Notes under the pieces: model-generated
What the model saw: only the letters and a program-made list of their open reading frames with translations
What the model was told of the DNA's origin: nothing
Databases searched by the model: none
DNA from: GCA-2689995 sp964529325
Lineage (GTDB): Bacteria; Fidelibacterota; Marinisomatia; SCGC-AAA003-L08; GCA-2689995
Direction: 5' to 3'
DNA length: 22,158 nt
NCBI GenBank assembly: GCA_964529325.1
Contig: CAZGWH010000037.1
Coordinates: 1 to 22,158, forward strand
Position numbers and translations under genes: made by a program
Part shown: positions 14,905 to 22,158 of the stretch, piece by piece
Numbering within the stretch: the stretch's first letter is position 1
Layout of the letters: each line of letters begins with the position of its first letter

Positions 14905-17316
14905 TTAAATTGATAATATAAAATTTACCATACTAATTATATCTGTAACATTTACAGAATCATCCATATTATAATCTGCAGACCATTCTTCACACGGTTC
15001 AACTTCAGTATCAATTCCTAAAATAATATTTACAGAACGAAGAATATCTAAAATATTAATTGTTCCATCAGAATTTAAATCACCCTTTATCCATTCTGAA
15101 CACGGCTCAATTTCACCTGAGATTTCTAAGGTTACAACAATATCTATAAGTTGATTATTATAATCATTTGTAGTTAACCAGAATAAACTTGAATATTCTC
15201 CAATAGGTAAATTATTTGAATTTGCGGTAAATATAAGCTCCATATCATTACCTCCTGTAATATTGCCAGAAGTTGTATTTACAGAAAGCCATGATGGAAA
15301 TTGATATAACCAAGTACTTGAATTATTTTCAATTAATAAATTTTCTTCAGCATTTTGATATACAGCAATTAATACCGCATCAGTTGCATCATTATTTTGT
15401 ATTCCAATCGTAGGGGAAAATGGACCACTTATATCAGAATAGTTTAATTCAATTTTTCCATCAGGATATAATACAAATTGAAAATTTACAGTACTATTAG
15501 GGTAATCAGTTGTTACCCAATGAATTACATCATTAAACCAAACCACAAATCTTTCAGGGGAAGAATGGTATAAAACTTCACCTGCACAGGTTGAATTACA
15601 ACCGTTATTTATAGGGTTTAAATCATCCCAAAATCCAAGGATTGCATTTTGGGGAGCATCATTTGAAGGGAGTCCTGAATTATCCCATGCATCACTATCA
15701 TTTTCAAAACCAATCCATCCATTTGGGTTCACGATTATGGATGAATAGATTTCATCGTAAAACTTAAAATCAAATCCAATAGGTATATTTGAAACGCCTT
15801 GGTCATTATGTTGAAAAGTTACTGTATTTCCAATATTATTTATATCAACCCAATTATTAGTTTCATGTTCACTACTTGATTCATTCCAGGAATACCCATC
15901 ATTATTTAAATTAAATGATAAATCTACACTTCCTGCATTTCCAATATAAAAATATTGGTCCTGAGTTGATTCTAATTCAACAACAAAATTTAATTCTGTA
16001 TCACTCACAACAAGGTTTGGTGTATTTAGTAAATTTCGAACACTTTTGTTTGCATTTAATCTACCATAACCTGTCTCAAGGTCATATCCTATTGAGCCAA
16101 TATCATCGGCCTGCACTTGCATTATTGTTCTCACATCATATGCATTTACACCTGGTGAGACACTATATATTAATCCTGCTACACCAGCCGCGTGTGGGCA
16201 AGCGGAAGATGTTCCATTAAATTGCGTGGTATATCCACCACCATTTGTAGTTGCTGGTATTTTAACACCAGGTGCAACTATATCAATCCCTTCTCCGTAA
16301 TTACTTCCCCAATAATTTTCTCCATCACATGAACTAAAATCTTTTCTTTCATTACAAGGTGACATTGCACCAATTGCAACACAATTATCATATCTTGCAG
16401 GATAGCTTAATGATCCAAAGTCATCATTCCCTGTGGCCGCAATTACAGTAGTTCCATTACTTGTTGCATAATCTACAGCACTATCAAAATAACTAACATA
16501 CATTCCACCTCCTAAACTCATACTTATTACATGAGCACCTGAATCTGTTGCCCATGTTACTGCTTCAGCAATTCCAGAATCATCACCACTTCCATCACTT
16601 CCTAAAACTTTTACTGGCATAAGTTGACATTCCCAACAAATCCCAGCAATTCCAATATTATTATTTCCTTCTGCACCTGCAATTCCAGCACATGAAGTAC
16701 CATGACCTTGGTCATCACTTGCATTTGTATCATTATTAATAAAATCATAACCTGGGATTACTCTATCTTCATAATCAGGGTGATCTAAATCAATTCCTGT
16801 ATCTAAAATAGCAATTATCACACCATTTGAACCTGTGGTAAAATCCCATGCTTCATCTGTATCCATGTCTGCATCTGCAATTCCATTTGTAACTTGCCCA
16901 TAATTATCATGGTCCCATTGGGTTGAATAATTTGGATCATTTGGAGTAATAAACATTTTATTTTTATAGCTCAATTCTACTTTTTCGATATGAGATATTG
17001 ATTCAAATAATTTGATAATCTCATAAGTTATAAGTTGGTCCTTTAATTTTAATTTATAATATTGATGTAATTCAAAATCATAATGATGTTGAGTTTTCGC
17101 AGTAGGGAATAATGGGGAAAATGATTGAATTTGAGGAAATTGACCAACTACTTTTAATTTATCCCATTCTAATGGATTTTCAATACCCAGTTTAGGTGAG
17201 AAGTAATTATTAAATTTTAAGATAATTGTTTTTCCTTCGATTACTGAATTATCGTATTCAATCCAATCGAATGAAAAAGCAAAAGTGAAACAAATTAGAA
17301 AAATTATTTTTTTCAT
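14905..17316 (-). CDS. Secreted S8 subtilisin-like protease with dockerin-like C-terminal tail
   Basis: 803 residues. A signal peptide (1-15, KKIIFLICFTFAFS) and a propeptide-like segment (about 17-120) precede the peptidase S8 domain (about 130-425). The triad is complete: D172 (ILDTGID), H205 (GHGTSCAG) and S370 (NGTSSACPHAAG), with oxyanion N297. Several cysteines (CWEC, 227-230, and others) suggest disulfides. The later part holds beta-sandwich regions (about 434-470 and 676-732) around a nidogen-like GWIGF segment (about 510-650). The last 65 residues contain two dockerin-like loops (GDLNSDGTINILDI and DYNMDDSVNVTDI). The protein is probably surface-attached or released and degrades proteins outside the cell. 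GAGGG lies before the ATG. It is 90 bp downstream of the response regulator on the same strand. Confidence 0.93.
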   Translation of the reverse strand: MKKIIFLICFTFAFSFDWIEYDNSVIEGKTIILKFNNYFSPKLGIENPLEWDKLKVVGQFPQIQSFSPLFPTAKTQHHYDFELHQYYKLKLKDQLITYEIIKLFESISHIEKVELSYKNKMFITPNDPNYSTQWDHDNYGQVTNGIADADMDTDEAWDFTTGSNGVIIAILDTGIDLDHPDYEDRVIPGYDFINNDTNASDDQGHGTSCAGIAGAEGNNNIGIAGICWECQLMPVKVLGSDGSGDDSGIAEAVTWATDSGAHVISMSLGGGMYVSYFDSAVDYATSNGTTVIAATGNDDFGSLSYPARYDNCVAIGAMSPCNERKDFSSCDGENYWGSNYGEGIDIVAPGVKIPATTNGGGYTTQFNGTSSACPHAAGVAGLIYSVSPGVNAYDVRTIMQVQADDIGSIGYDLETGYGRLNANKSVRNLLNTPNLVVSDTELNFVVELESTQDQYFYIGNAGSVDLSFNLNNDGYSWNESSSEHETNNWVDINNIGNTVTFQHNDQGVSNIPIGFDFKFYDEIYSSIIVNPNGWIGFENDSDAWDNSGLPSNDAPQNAILGFWDDLNPINNGCNSTCAGEVLYHSSPERFVVWFNDVIHWVTTDYPNSTVNFQFVLYPDGKIELNYSDISGPFSPTIGIQNNDATDAVLIAVYQNAEENLLIENNSSTWLYQFPSWLSVNTTSGNITGGNDMELIFTANSNNLPIGEYSSLFWLTTNDYNNQLIDIVVTLEISGEIEPCSEWIKGDLNSDGTINILDILRSVNIILGIDTEVEPCEEWSADYNMDDSVNVTDIISMVNFILSI

Positions 17317-17406
17317 GTGTAAAATCCCTCGTTATTTTCAACCTTAATTTTAAACAATTTTAGCTTAGAAATGTTTAATTATTCGTATCAATTCGTAATT
17401 AAAAAA

Positions 17407-18774
17407 TTATTCTTTACTAATATTTAATTCTTTGATTTTACGAGAGAGATTTGGTTGGTGGATTCCAATTTGGTGTGCAGTTTTTGTTAAGCTCCAATTA
17501 TTTTTTTTAAGGTGGTAAATTAAATATTCTTTTTCAAATATATTTTTAGCTTTGGATATATTATTTACTTCAAAATATTTATTTAAATGATTTTGTTTTT
17601 CTGCTACATTATGTAAGTGGGGTTCTATTTCTAATTCAGAAATTGTATTATTTAAATTTAATAAGTAGATTCGCTCAATTAAGTTTCGTAATTCTCGTAT
17701 ATTTCCTGGAAAGGTATAAGATTTCAAAATTGCGATTCCTGTATTTGAAATCGATTTTAATGGTAAATTTAATTCAATAGAAATTTTATTTAAAAAATAT
17801 AATATAAGTTTTTCTATGTCACCTGTTCTTTCTCGTAATGGAGGTATATTCATAGGAATTACATTTAGGCGATAATAGAGATCTTCCCTAAACTCACCAT
17901 TGTTTACCATTTTAGATAAATTTTTATGAGTTGCAACAATGATTCGAACATCTATTTTTAAAGTATCAATTCCGCCTAATCTTTCAAATGTACCATCTTC
18001 AATTACTCTTAACAGTTTTGCTTGAGTGGAAAGATTCATATCTCCAATTTCATCTAAAAATAAGGTGCTATTATTGGCAGATTCTATTTTACCTTTTTGT
18101 TGTTTGTTTGCTCCTGTAAATGCACCTTTTTCATAACCAAAAAGCTCACTTTCAACTAAATTATCAGGAATTGCTGCGGAATTAAAAGCAATAAAATTAT
18201 TTTTATGTCGAGTGCTTTTTTGATGAATTCGACGAGCTACGAGCTCTTTTCCTGTCCCTGTTTCACCTTGAATTAATATTTTTGCATTTGTAGGTGCAAT
18301 TCGGTCTATTAATTTTAATATATTTTGAAATTGAATTGAATTTCCAATCATTTGATATTTATCAATTTCATCTTGAGAGTAATTATTTAACTTAGATACT
18401 AATTTATTTTTTTCTGAGATATTTTTAAATATTGTTTCAATGCGTGCAATTGATAATGGTTTTTCAATAAAATCATACGCACCTATTTTAATAGCCTTAA
18501 CTGCAATATCAATTCCTACATACCCAGAAATCATTAAAATGTCAACATTATTTTGAACTTCGTTTATTTGTTTAAAAGTTTCAATACCATCTATTCCGGG
18601 TAAGTTTACATCCAAAAAAATAATATCAAATTGCTCTTTATTACATTTTTTTAAACCAATTTCTCCGCTCAATGCTATTTGAACTTCACACCCCCAATCG
18701 GATAAAATATCTTTTAATGTTAAACAGATATTTTTTTCATCATCAATTATTAATATGTTTAAATTTCCTATCAT
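17407..18774 (-). CDS. NtrC-family sigma-54-dependent response regulator
   Basis: 455 residues with three domains. The receiver (3-118) has acidic pocket D11/D12, phospho-acceptor D55 (FLDVNLPG), S83 and K105. The AAA+ domain has Walker A GETGTGKE (170-177), an intact sigma-54 contact loop GAFTGA (217-222) and Walker B TLFLDEIGD (237-245). The C-terminal Fis-type helix-turn-helix is near 412-450 (SLTKTAHQIGIHQPNLSRKI). It should activate sigma-54 promoters on phosphorylation by its partner kinase, which it overlaps by 4 nt (ATGA). NtrX is the nearest familiar architecture given the NtrY-like partner, but the target genes are not known. A sigma-54 promoter candidate lies upstream of its own operon (21753-21768). 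Confidence 0.94.
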   Translation of the reverse strand: MIGNLNILIIDDEKNICLTLKDILSDWGCEVQIALSGEIGLKKCNKEQFDIIFLDVNLPGIDGIETFKQINEVQNNVDILMISGYVGIDIAVKAIKIGAYDFIEKPLSIARIETIFKNISEKNKLVSKLNNYSQDEIDKYQMIGNSIQFQNILKLIDRIAPTNAKILIQGETGTGKELVARRIHQKSTRHKNNFIAFNSAAIPDNLVESELFGYEKGAFTGANKQQKGKIESANNSTLFLDEIGDMNLSTQAKLLRVIEDGTFERLGGIDTLKIDVRIIVATHKNLSKMVNNGEFREDLYYRLNVIPMNIPPLRERTGDIEKLILYFLNKISIELNLPLKSISNTGIAILKSYTFPGNIRELRNLIERIYLLNLNNTISELEIEPHLHNVAEKQNHLNKYFEVNNISKAKNIFEKEYLIYHLKKNNWSLTKTAHQIGIHQPNLSRKIKELNISKE

Positions 18775-19946
18775 TTCTCACCTTTAAAAAATATATGAAA
18801 ACTTGTTCCTTCACCAATTTTACTATCAATACTAATTTGGGCATTATGTTGATTTATTATTTGTTTGGTTATTGCCAACCCAAGACCTGTCCCTCGTTTT
18901 TTTAATGTAAAGTAAGGTTCAAAAATAGATTCTTGGTATTTGAAATCAATTCCTATTCCATCATCAATTATACTTAAATTTGTTCCCTCAGATGTCTTTA
19001 TAATCTTTATATCAATATTTTTTGCCTCTGCTTCAATTGCATTTTTTAAAAGATTTGTAAATACTTGTCTCATTTGTAACGAATCTAACTTTAGATTTTC
19101 TATCTGTTTAGAAGCAATTATTTTAATATTTAATTGTTCATGGTAGCCATTGCATATTTCGGAAATAAGATCAATAATATCAGTAGATTTAAAATTTGAA
19201 TGGGGTAAACGAGCAAATTGAGAAAACTCGGTTGCTAATTTATTCAAGTTAAAAATTTCATCTTTTATTACAGAATAAGATGGTATGAAAATATTTAATA
19301 TCTTATTTGGTTTATCATCAAATTTATTTTTCATTCTGTCTAAAGTAAGTTGAATTGGGGTTAATGGGTTTTTTATTTCATGAGCAAGCGCTTTTGCCAT
19401 TTCTTTCCATAATAGTTCTTTTTCTGCTTCTATTAATTTTATTTTACTTAATTCTAATTTTGAAACCATCTGATTAAAAGATTTAATTAGTGGTTGAATT
19501 GGGGAGAGAGAGTATGATTTTAAAATAAAATTTGTTTCACCTGTAGCTAACCGACTCGTTGCATTCATTAACTCATTTAGAGGTTGAGTAATCATTGTTA
19601 TTACAAAAAATGAAAAGCCTCCAAACAAGAATACAATAAAAAATAAAATATACCCTGAATACCGTTCTATATCTCTTTTAAAAAAAGTTATTGCAAGCTC
19701 TCTTTGTTTTTCAATATCTAATATTTTTCTACCATCATCTTGTAATTTTTTAGTAATTGAGTCGGGTAAAATAGATGTATATTTTAAAATATAATTTCTT
19801 AATTCTATTGAATTATTTAATTTTAATAGTTTGTTATCTAATTCATCGACAGAATCAATAATAAATATTCTATATATAATTGATGTAAATAAAATTAATA
19901 GAAATGATAATAAAATAAATTGAGTTCGTAGTGATGGTATTTTCAT
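18771..19946 (-). CDS. Membrane sensor histidine kinase (NtrY-like, without PAS domain)
   Basis: About 391 residues from the ATG at 19946, which directly follows the upstream stop (TAATATG). A TTG three codons earlier (19955) is the alternative start. Two transmembrane helices (about 9-30 and 99-119) bracket a roughly 70-residue periplasmic helical sensor. A HAMP domain with TQPLNELM follows, then the dimerisation H-box with H189 (ALAHEIKNPLTP), N-box NLLKNAIEA, G1 DDGIGID and G2 RGTGLGLAI. All catalytic boxes are intact. Unlike typical NtrY there is no PAS domain and the periplasmic region is short. The gene order PDZ protein, DUF4390-like, kinase, regulator suggests that it senses an envelope state. 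It overlaps the regulator gene by 4 nt. Confidence 0.92.
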   Translation of the reverse strand: MKIPSLRTQFILLSFLLILFTSIIYRIFIIDSVDELDNKLLKLNNSIELRNYILKYTSILPDSITKKLQDDGRKILDIEKQRELAITFFKRDIERYSGYILFFIVFLFGGFSFFVITMITQPLNELMNATSRLATGETNFILKSYSLSPIQPLIKSFNQMVSKLELSKIKLIEAEKELLWKEMAKALAHEIKNPLTPIQLTLDRMKNKFDDKPNKILNIFIPSYSVIKDEIFNLNKLATEFSQFARLPHSNFKSTDIIDLISEICNGYHEQLNIKIIASKQIENLKLDSLQMRQVFTNLLKNAIEAEAKNIDIKIIKTSEGTNLSIIDDGIGIDFKYQESIFEPYFTLKKRGTGLGLAITKQIINQHNAQISIDSKIGEGTSFHIFFKGEK

Positions 19947-19947
19947 A

Positions 19948-20529
19948 TTATTCAATAAATAATTCTCGTGATAATTCTATTGATAATTTAGGCCGAGTTA
20001 AATTCCAATATAATAATAAATCAATTTTTTCTCCCAATTCACCTAGTACAATATATTGAGGTGTTGCAGATAATATTAATGTAAAAGGTTTATTGTTTTG
20101 AGGTATCATTGGAATATCAATTTGAAGGTTTGATAAATTTGTTAACATATATTTTGCAGGAGTAATGGTATTAAATTCATTTTTTTTATGTTCATCCAAT
20201 AGATTTACTTCGAATTTATGCTGTAAATTATCAAATTTTATTTCTCTGATAAATTGTTTTTTTACAATCGGTTTTAAATATGTTTTATAAGGATAAATTT
20301 CTAAACTAAAAATAATTTTAACAGGAATGCCAGAGGAAAAAATATAATCTAATTCTTCAGTTGAATAATTTATTAATTGAGTTGAAATGAAAATAGAATT
20401 CCCCTCAATAATTATTTGAGGGGAATTAAACTCAGGGTTGACACCTGTAATAGAAGAAATAAATATTGAACTGAATGAAATTATACTCGCAATAACTTGT
20501 TTGGCAATTTCATTTATTAAATTCTCCAT
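19948..20529 (-). CDS. DUF4390-like protein, putative envelope partner of the kinase
   Basis: 193 residues. The N-terminal hydrophobic stretch (about 11-28, VIASIISFSSIFISSI) could be a signal anchor. The rest is beta-rich: repeated strands with NYSTEELDYIFSSGIPVKIIFSLEIY, a conserved-looking middle, and a C-terminal W-N-L segment. The pattern 'ELxxxxxxGIPxxxxFxLEI' and the position directly before an NtrY-type kinase match DUF4390 proteins, which occupy the same slot in proteobacterial ntrYX operons. That assignment is by resemblance only. Its function is unknown. A periplasmic regulator of the kinase is a reasonable guess. It lies 18 bp after the PDZ gene and abuts or overlaps the kinase start. 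No clear ribosome site is seen before the ATG. Confidence 0.6.
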   Translation of the reverse strand: MENLINEIAKQVIASIISFSSIFISSITGVNPEFNSPQIIIEGNSIFISTQLINYSTEELDYIFSSGIPVKIIFSLEIYPYKTYLKPIVKKQFIREIKFDNLQHKFEVNLLDEHKKNEFNTITPAKYMLTNLSNLQIDIPMIPQNNKPFTLILSATPQYIVLGELGEKIDLLLYWNLTRPKLSIELSRELFIE

Positions 20530-20547
20530 AATATTTAGGTGGTTATT

Positions 20548-21711
20548 TTAATTACCAAAAAATAAACCAATCGAATATGTTAAACCATTTGGTGTTTCTG
20601 GAGATATCCCTTCAACAATATTATCTGAGTTACTCACTTTCCAGTTTTCTTGAGTACTTAATGTATAAAGATTCCCAACACTTGCATGGATTCCAAACCA
20701 AGATTTAATTCGAACCAGCAATCCTGCTGAAGGGTAAAGTGCAAAGAATTTTTTTGTATAACTTGCACTCCAATTATTTCCACTGGATATTTCATCATTT
20801 CCCCAATTAAAATTTCCAGAGTTTTGTGAGATTGTAAGAATCGTTTCACCTCCACCAATTAATGTCGAAAAATCTAAAAGAATTTTTTCAGTAAATAATG
20901 GAATTTTTTTTGTTATAGTTACACCTCCAAAACCAGATTCAAGTTGAAGTGATCTTGAATAATTTGTTGTGTCTAATGTAATCGATTCTGAAATTAACAT
21001 TGCAGAACCCTTTCCACCAATAAACCAACCCCCTCCAATTGTCCCCATTCCATATCCACCAAAATGAGTTCCACTTTGTGCATTAATCGAATTAAATCCA
21101 AATTGTGAAATATATGAATTAATTCCAGTATAATCAAATTGAGGCATTAAAACCATTGGACCACCGCCTCCAAATCCAACGCTCAGTTTTTTTTCATTTA
21201 TTGCTAAATCTGGTTTATCAACAGGATTTGGTTTAAAAGTGAAATTAATTTCTTTTTCTTTTCCATCTCTAAAAACCTTAATTAAAACGGAATCTCCAAT
21301 TTTATAACCTTGTTTAAGATTGACTAAATGGTTCTCATATAGAACTTTAACACCACCAAATTCCATAATAATATCATCAGATAATAATCCTGCAAATTCA
21401 GCACTACCCCCATCAACTAAACCCGTAATTTGAACACCATAGCATTCATTATAATGATATTCATATGCTTCCTTGAAATCTAAATCTGAAAGATACACCC
21501 CAATTGATGGTGTGTCTTCTCCGTGAACAAAATCATAGCCAAAGTCAAATGTCAATTTCACCTTATCATTAATTTTATCTTCAATCTCTTTTTCAATTTT
21601 ATCAATATTTTGTTCAATCTCATCTTCATCAACTAATTTATTATTTGCATATATAATTGAATTGGATAGTAACGTTGATATTAATAAAATAATATGTATT
21701 TTTTGTTTCAT
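20548..21711 (-). CDS. Exported PDZ-domain protein with Gly-rich beta-barrel-like C-terminal region
   Basis: 387 residues. The signal peptide covers about 1-22 (LLISTLLSNSIIYA). An acidic helical segment (28-50) precedes a PDZ domain (about 65-160) with VQITGLVDGGSAEFAGLLSDDIIMEFGG, typical of HtrA/Tail-specific-protease PDZ folds. No protease domain is attached. Residues 175-387 are Gly-rich and strand-like (GFGGGGPMVL, FGGYGMGTIGGGWFIGGKGSA) and end in aromatic SIGLFFGN, suggesting an outer-membrane beta structure. I do not recognise the full-length family. AAGGA lies before the ATG. It is the first gene of the two-component operon and sits about 30 nt downstream of the predicted sigma-54 start site, so it is probably the main regulated product or the ligand sensor. 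Confidence 0.75.
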   Translation of the reverse strand: MKQKIHIILLISTLLSNSIIYANNKLVDEDEIEQNIDKIEKEIEDKINDKVKLTFDFGYDFVHGEDTPSIGVYLSDLDFKEAYEYHYNECYGVQITGLVDGGSAEFAGLLSDDIIMEFGGVKVLYENHLVNLKQGYKIGDSVLIKVFRDGKEKEINFTFKPNPVDKPDLAINEKKLSVGFGGGGPMVLMPQFDYTGINSYISQFGFNSINAQSGTHFGGYGMGTIGGGWFIGGKGSAMLISESITLDTTNYSRSLQLESGFGGVTITKKIPLFTEKILLDFSTLIGGGETILTISQNSGNFNWGNDEISSGNNWSASYTKKFFALYPSAGLLVRIKSWFGIHASVGNLYTLSTQENWKVSNSDNIVEGISPETPNGLTYSIGLFFGN

Positions 21712-21752
21712 TTTTCTTTCCTTTTATTAAGTTAATAATTCATAATTCATAG

Positions 21753-21768
21753 AGCAATAAGCAAGCCA
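21753..21768 (-). promoter_or_regulatory. Candidate sigma-54 (-24/-12) promoter
   Basis: Read on the minus strand this is TGGCTTGCTTATTGCT, which has GG, exactly 10 nt, then GC, with TGGC at -24 and TTGCT at -12, as in the TGGCAC-N5-TTGCW consensus. Predicted initiation near 21742 leaves a leader of about 30 nt with AAGGA before the PDZ ATG at 21711. It precedes an operon that itself encodes a GAFTGA-bearing sigma-54 activator. Confidence 0.6.
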
Positions 21769-21840
21769 TTATTTACAGAAATTTATAAGTATCTGTTTTT
21801 TTAATAGTTTATAATTTATTAGTGGAATTTAATTATTAAT

Positions 21841-21881
21841 TAATATATCATATTGATATATTACAATATTAAATTGATATA
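21841..21881. promoter_or_regulatory. Candidate enhancer (activator-binding) site: perfect inverted repeat plus phased half-site
   Basis: TAATATATC (21841-21849) and GATATATTA (21855-21863) are perfect 9-bp arms separated by 5 bp. ATTGATATA (21852-21860) recurs at 21873-21881, exactly 21 bp away, about two helical turns. The centre lies about 110 bp upstream of the predicted sigma-54 start, the usual distance for NtrC-type enhancer sites. Low-complexity AT composition weakens the case. Confidence 0.45.
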
Positions 21882-22084
21882 AATTAACTCAAATTCAGGT
21901 TTTTTTATTTTATGAGTTTAATCTTTTTTTCACTTATAAAAGTATGAAATACGCATATAAACAAATTGATACAATTTAAAATTAAAAAAACATTTTCAAC
22001 ATATATAAATGGTTAATGTAAATTTACGGGCTTGTCAAGTTGGTGATATTTATATTACCATTTTTTATATTTGATGAGAATATT

Positions 22085-22157
22085 GACCCGATAGCTCAGC
22101 AGGTAGAGCAACGGCCTTTTAAGCCGTGGGTCGAGCGTTCGAGCCGCTCTCGGGTCA
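22085..22157 (+). tRNA. tRNA-Lys(UUU)
   Basis: This is a complete 73-nt cloverleaf. Acceptor GACCCGA pairs with TCGGGTC, discriminator A. D stem GCTC/GAGC encloses the loop AGCAGGTA. Anticodon stem ACGGC/GCCGT has loop CTTTTAA, giving anticodon UUU. The variable loop is GGGTC. T stem GAGCG/CGCTC has loop TTCGAGC. All stems are fully paired. The final C of the window may begin an encoded CCA, but the sequence ends there. Confidence 0.97.
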
Positions 22158-22158
22158 C

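Larger units (their letters stand above)
21712..22084. other. AT-rich intergenic regulatory region
   Basis: No credible gene is present. It contains the ribosome site and sigma-54 promoter candidate for the minus-strand operon and the inverted repeat. Near the tRNA there are only weak sigma-70-like pieces: TTGTCA at 22032-22037 and TATATT at 22066-22071, whose 28-bp spacing is too long. TTGACA on the minus strand (22037-22032) has no good -10 partner. The tRNA promoter therefore remains unassigned. Confidence 0.6.

Noticed and set aside
15915..16220. 101-codon plus-strand frame inside the subtilase gene
   Set aside because: It is antisense to the conserved catalytic region of the subtilase, and its His/Leu-rich translation lacks protein character.
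17375..17402. TTAATTA/TAATTAA inverted repeat as terminator of the two-component operon
   Set aside because: The stem is pure AT with a long loop and lacks a U-tract on the minus strand; termination there is not supported.
18258..18275. Possible parS half-site (TGTTTCAC)
   Set aside because: Only the left half matches TGTTTCACGTGAAACA; the right half does not and it lies in the regulator's coding sequence. No full parS was seen in the window.
1..22158. CRISPR arrays, insertion-sequence transposases, phage or toxin-antitoxin genes
   Set aside because: No regularly spaced repeats, transposase motifs or related genes are visible; the core of the window is housekeeping DNA.

Overview
This is an AT-rich bacterial chromosome segment, complete in the middle and cut at both ends. 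It most likely comes from a marine Marinimicrobia (SAR406) or another FCB-group bacterium. That is inferred from the low-GC coding style, the exported proteins ending in dockerin-like calcium-binding repeats, the His-rich signal-peptide form of ATP synthase subunit a, and the interspersed-repeat relics between genes. No marker gene proves the lineage.

Left edge (1-1607): the 3' end of an exported protein with two dockerin-like repeats, then a 423-bp convergent gap holding relics of at least three interspersed palindromic repeat families, then a minus-strand SDR oxidoreductase.

Plus-strand block (1751-13903): a periplasmic HtrA/Deg protease, then parA-parB, a membrane-anchored M23 peptidase overlapping a bactofilin gene, two small AtpZ/AtpI-like membrane proteins, the full F1Fo operon (a, c, b, delta, alpha, gamma, beta, epsilon) and a LysM lipoprotein. 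The genes overlap or lie close together. The parAB-atp order matches the classic origin-proximal gene order of many bacteria, here with a cell-wall shape pair inserted. A strong bidirectional terminator (13928-13959) ends the block.

Minus-strand block (21711 down to 13970): a signal-peptide PDZ protein, a DUF4390-like protein, a sensor histidine kinase and an NtrC-type sigma-54 activator with an intact GAFTGA motif form a tight operon. An S8 subtilase with a dockerin-like tail and a diacylglycerol/sphingosine-type lipid kinase follow. Upstream of the PDZ gene is a GG-N10-GC sigma-54 promoter candidate (21753-21768). About 85 bp further upstream is a perfect 9-bp inverted repeat with a 5-bp spacer, plus a helically phased half-site. 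This suggests an autoregulated envelope-sensing system, the most interesting signal in the window.

Right edge: a 373-bp AT-rich region and a complete tRNA-Lys(UUU) gene on the plus strand.
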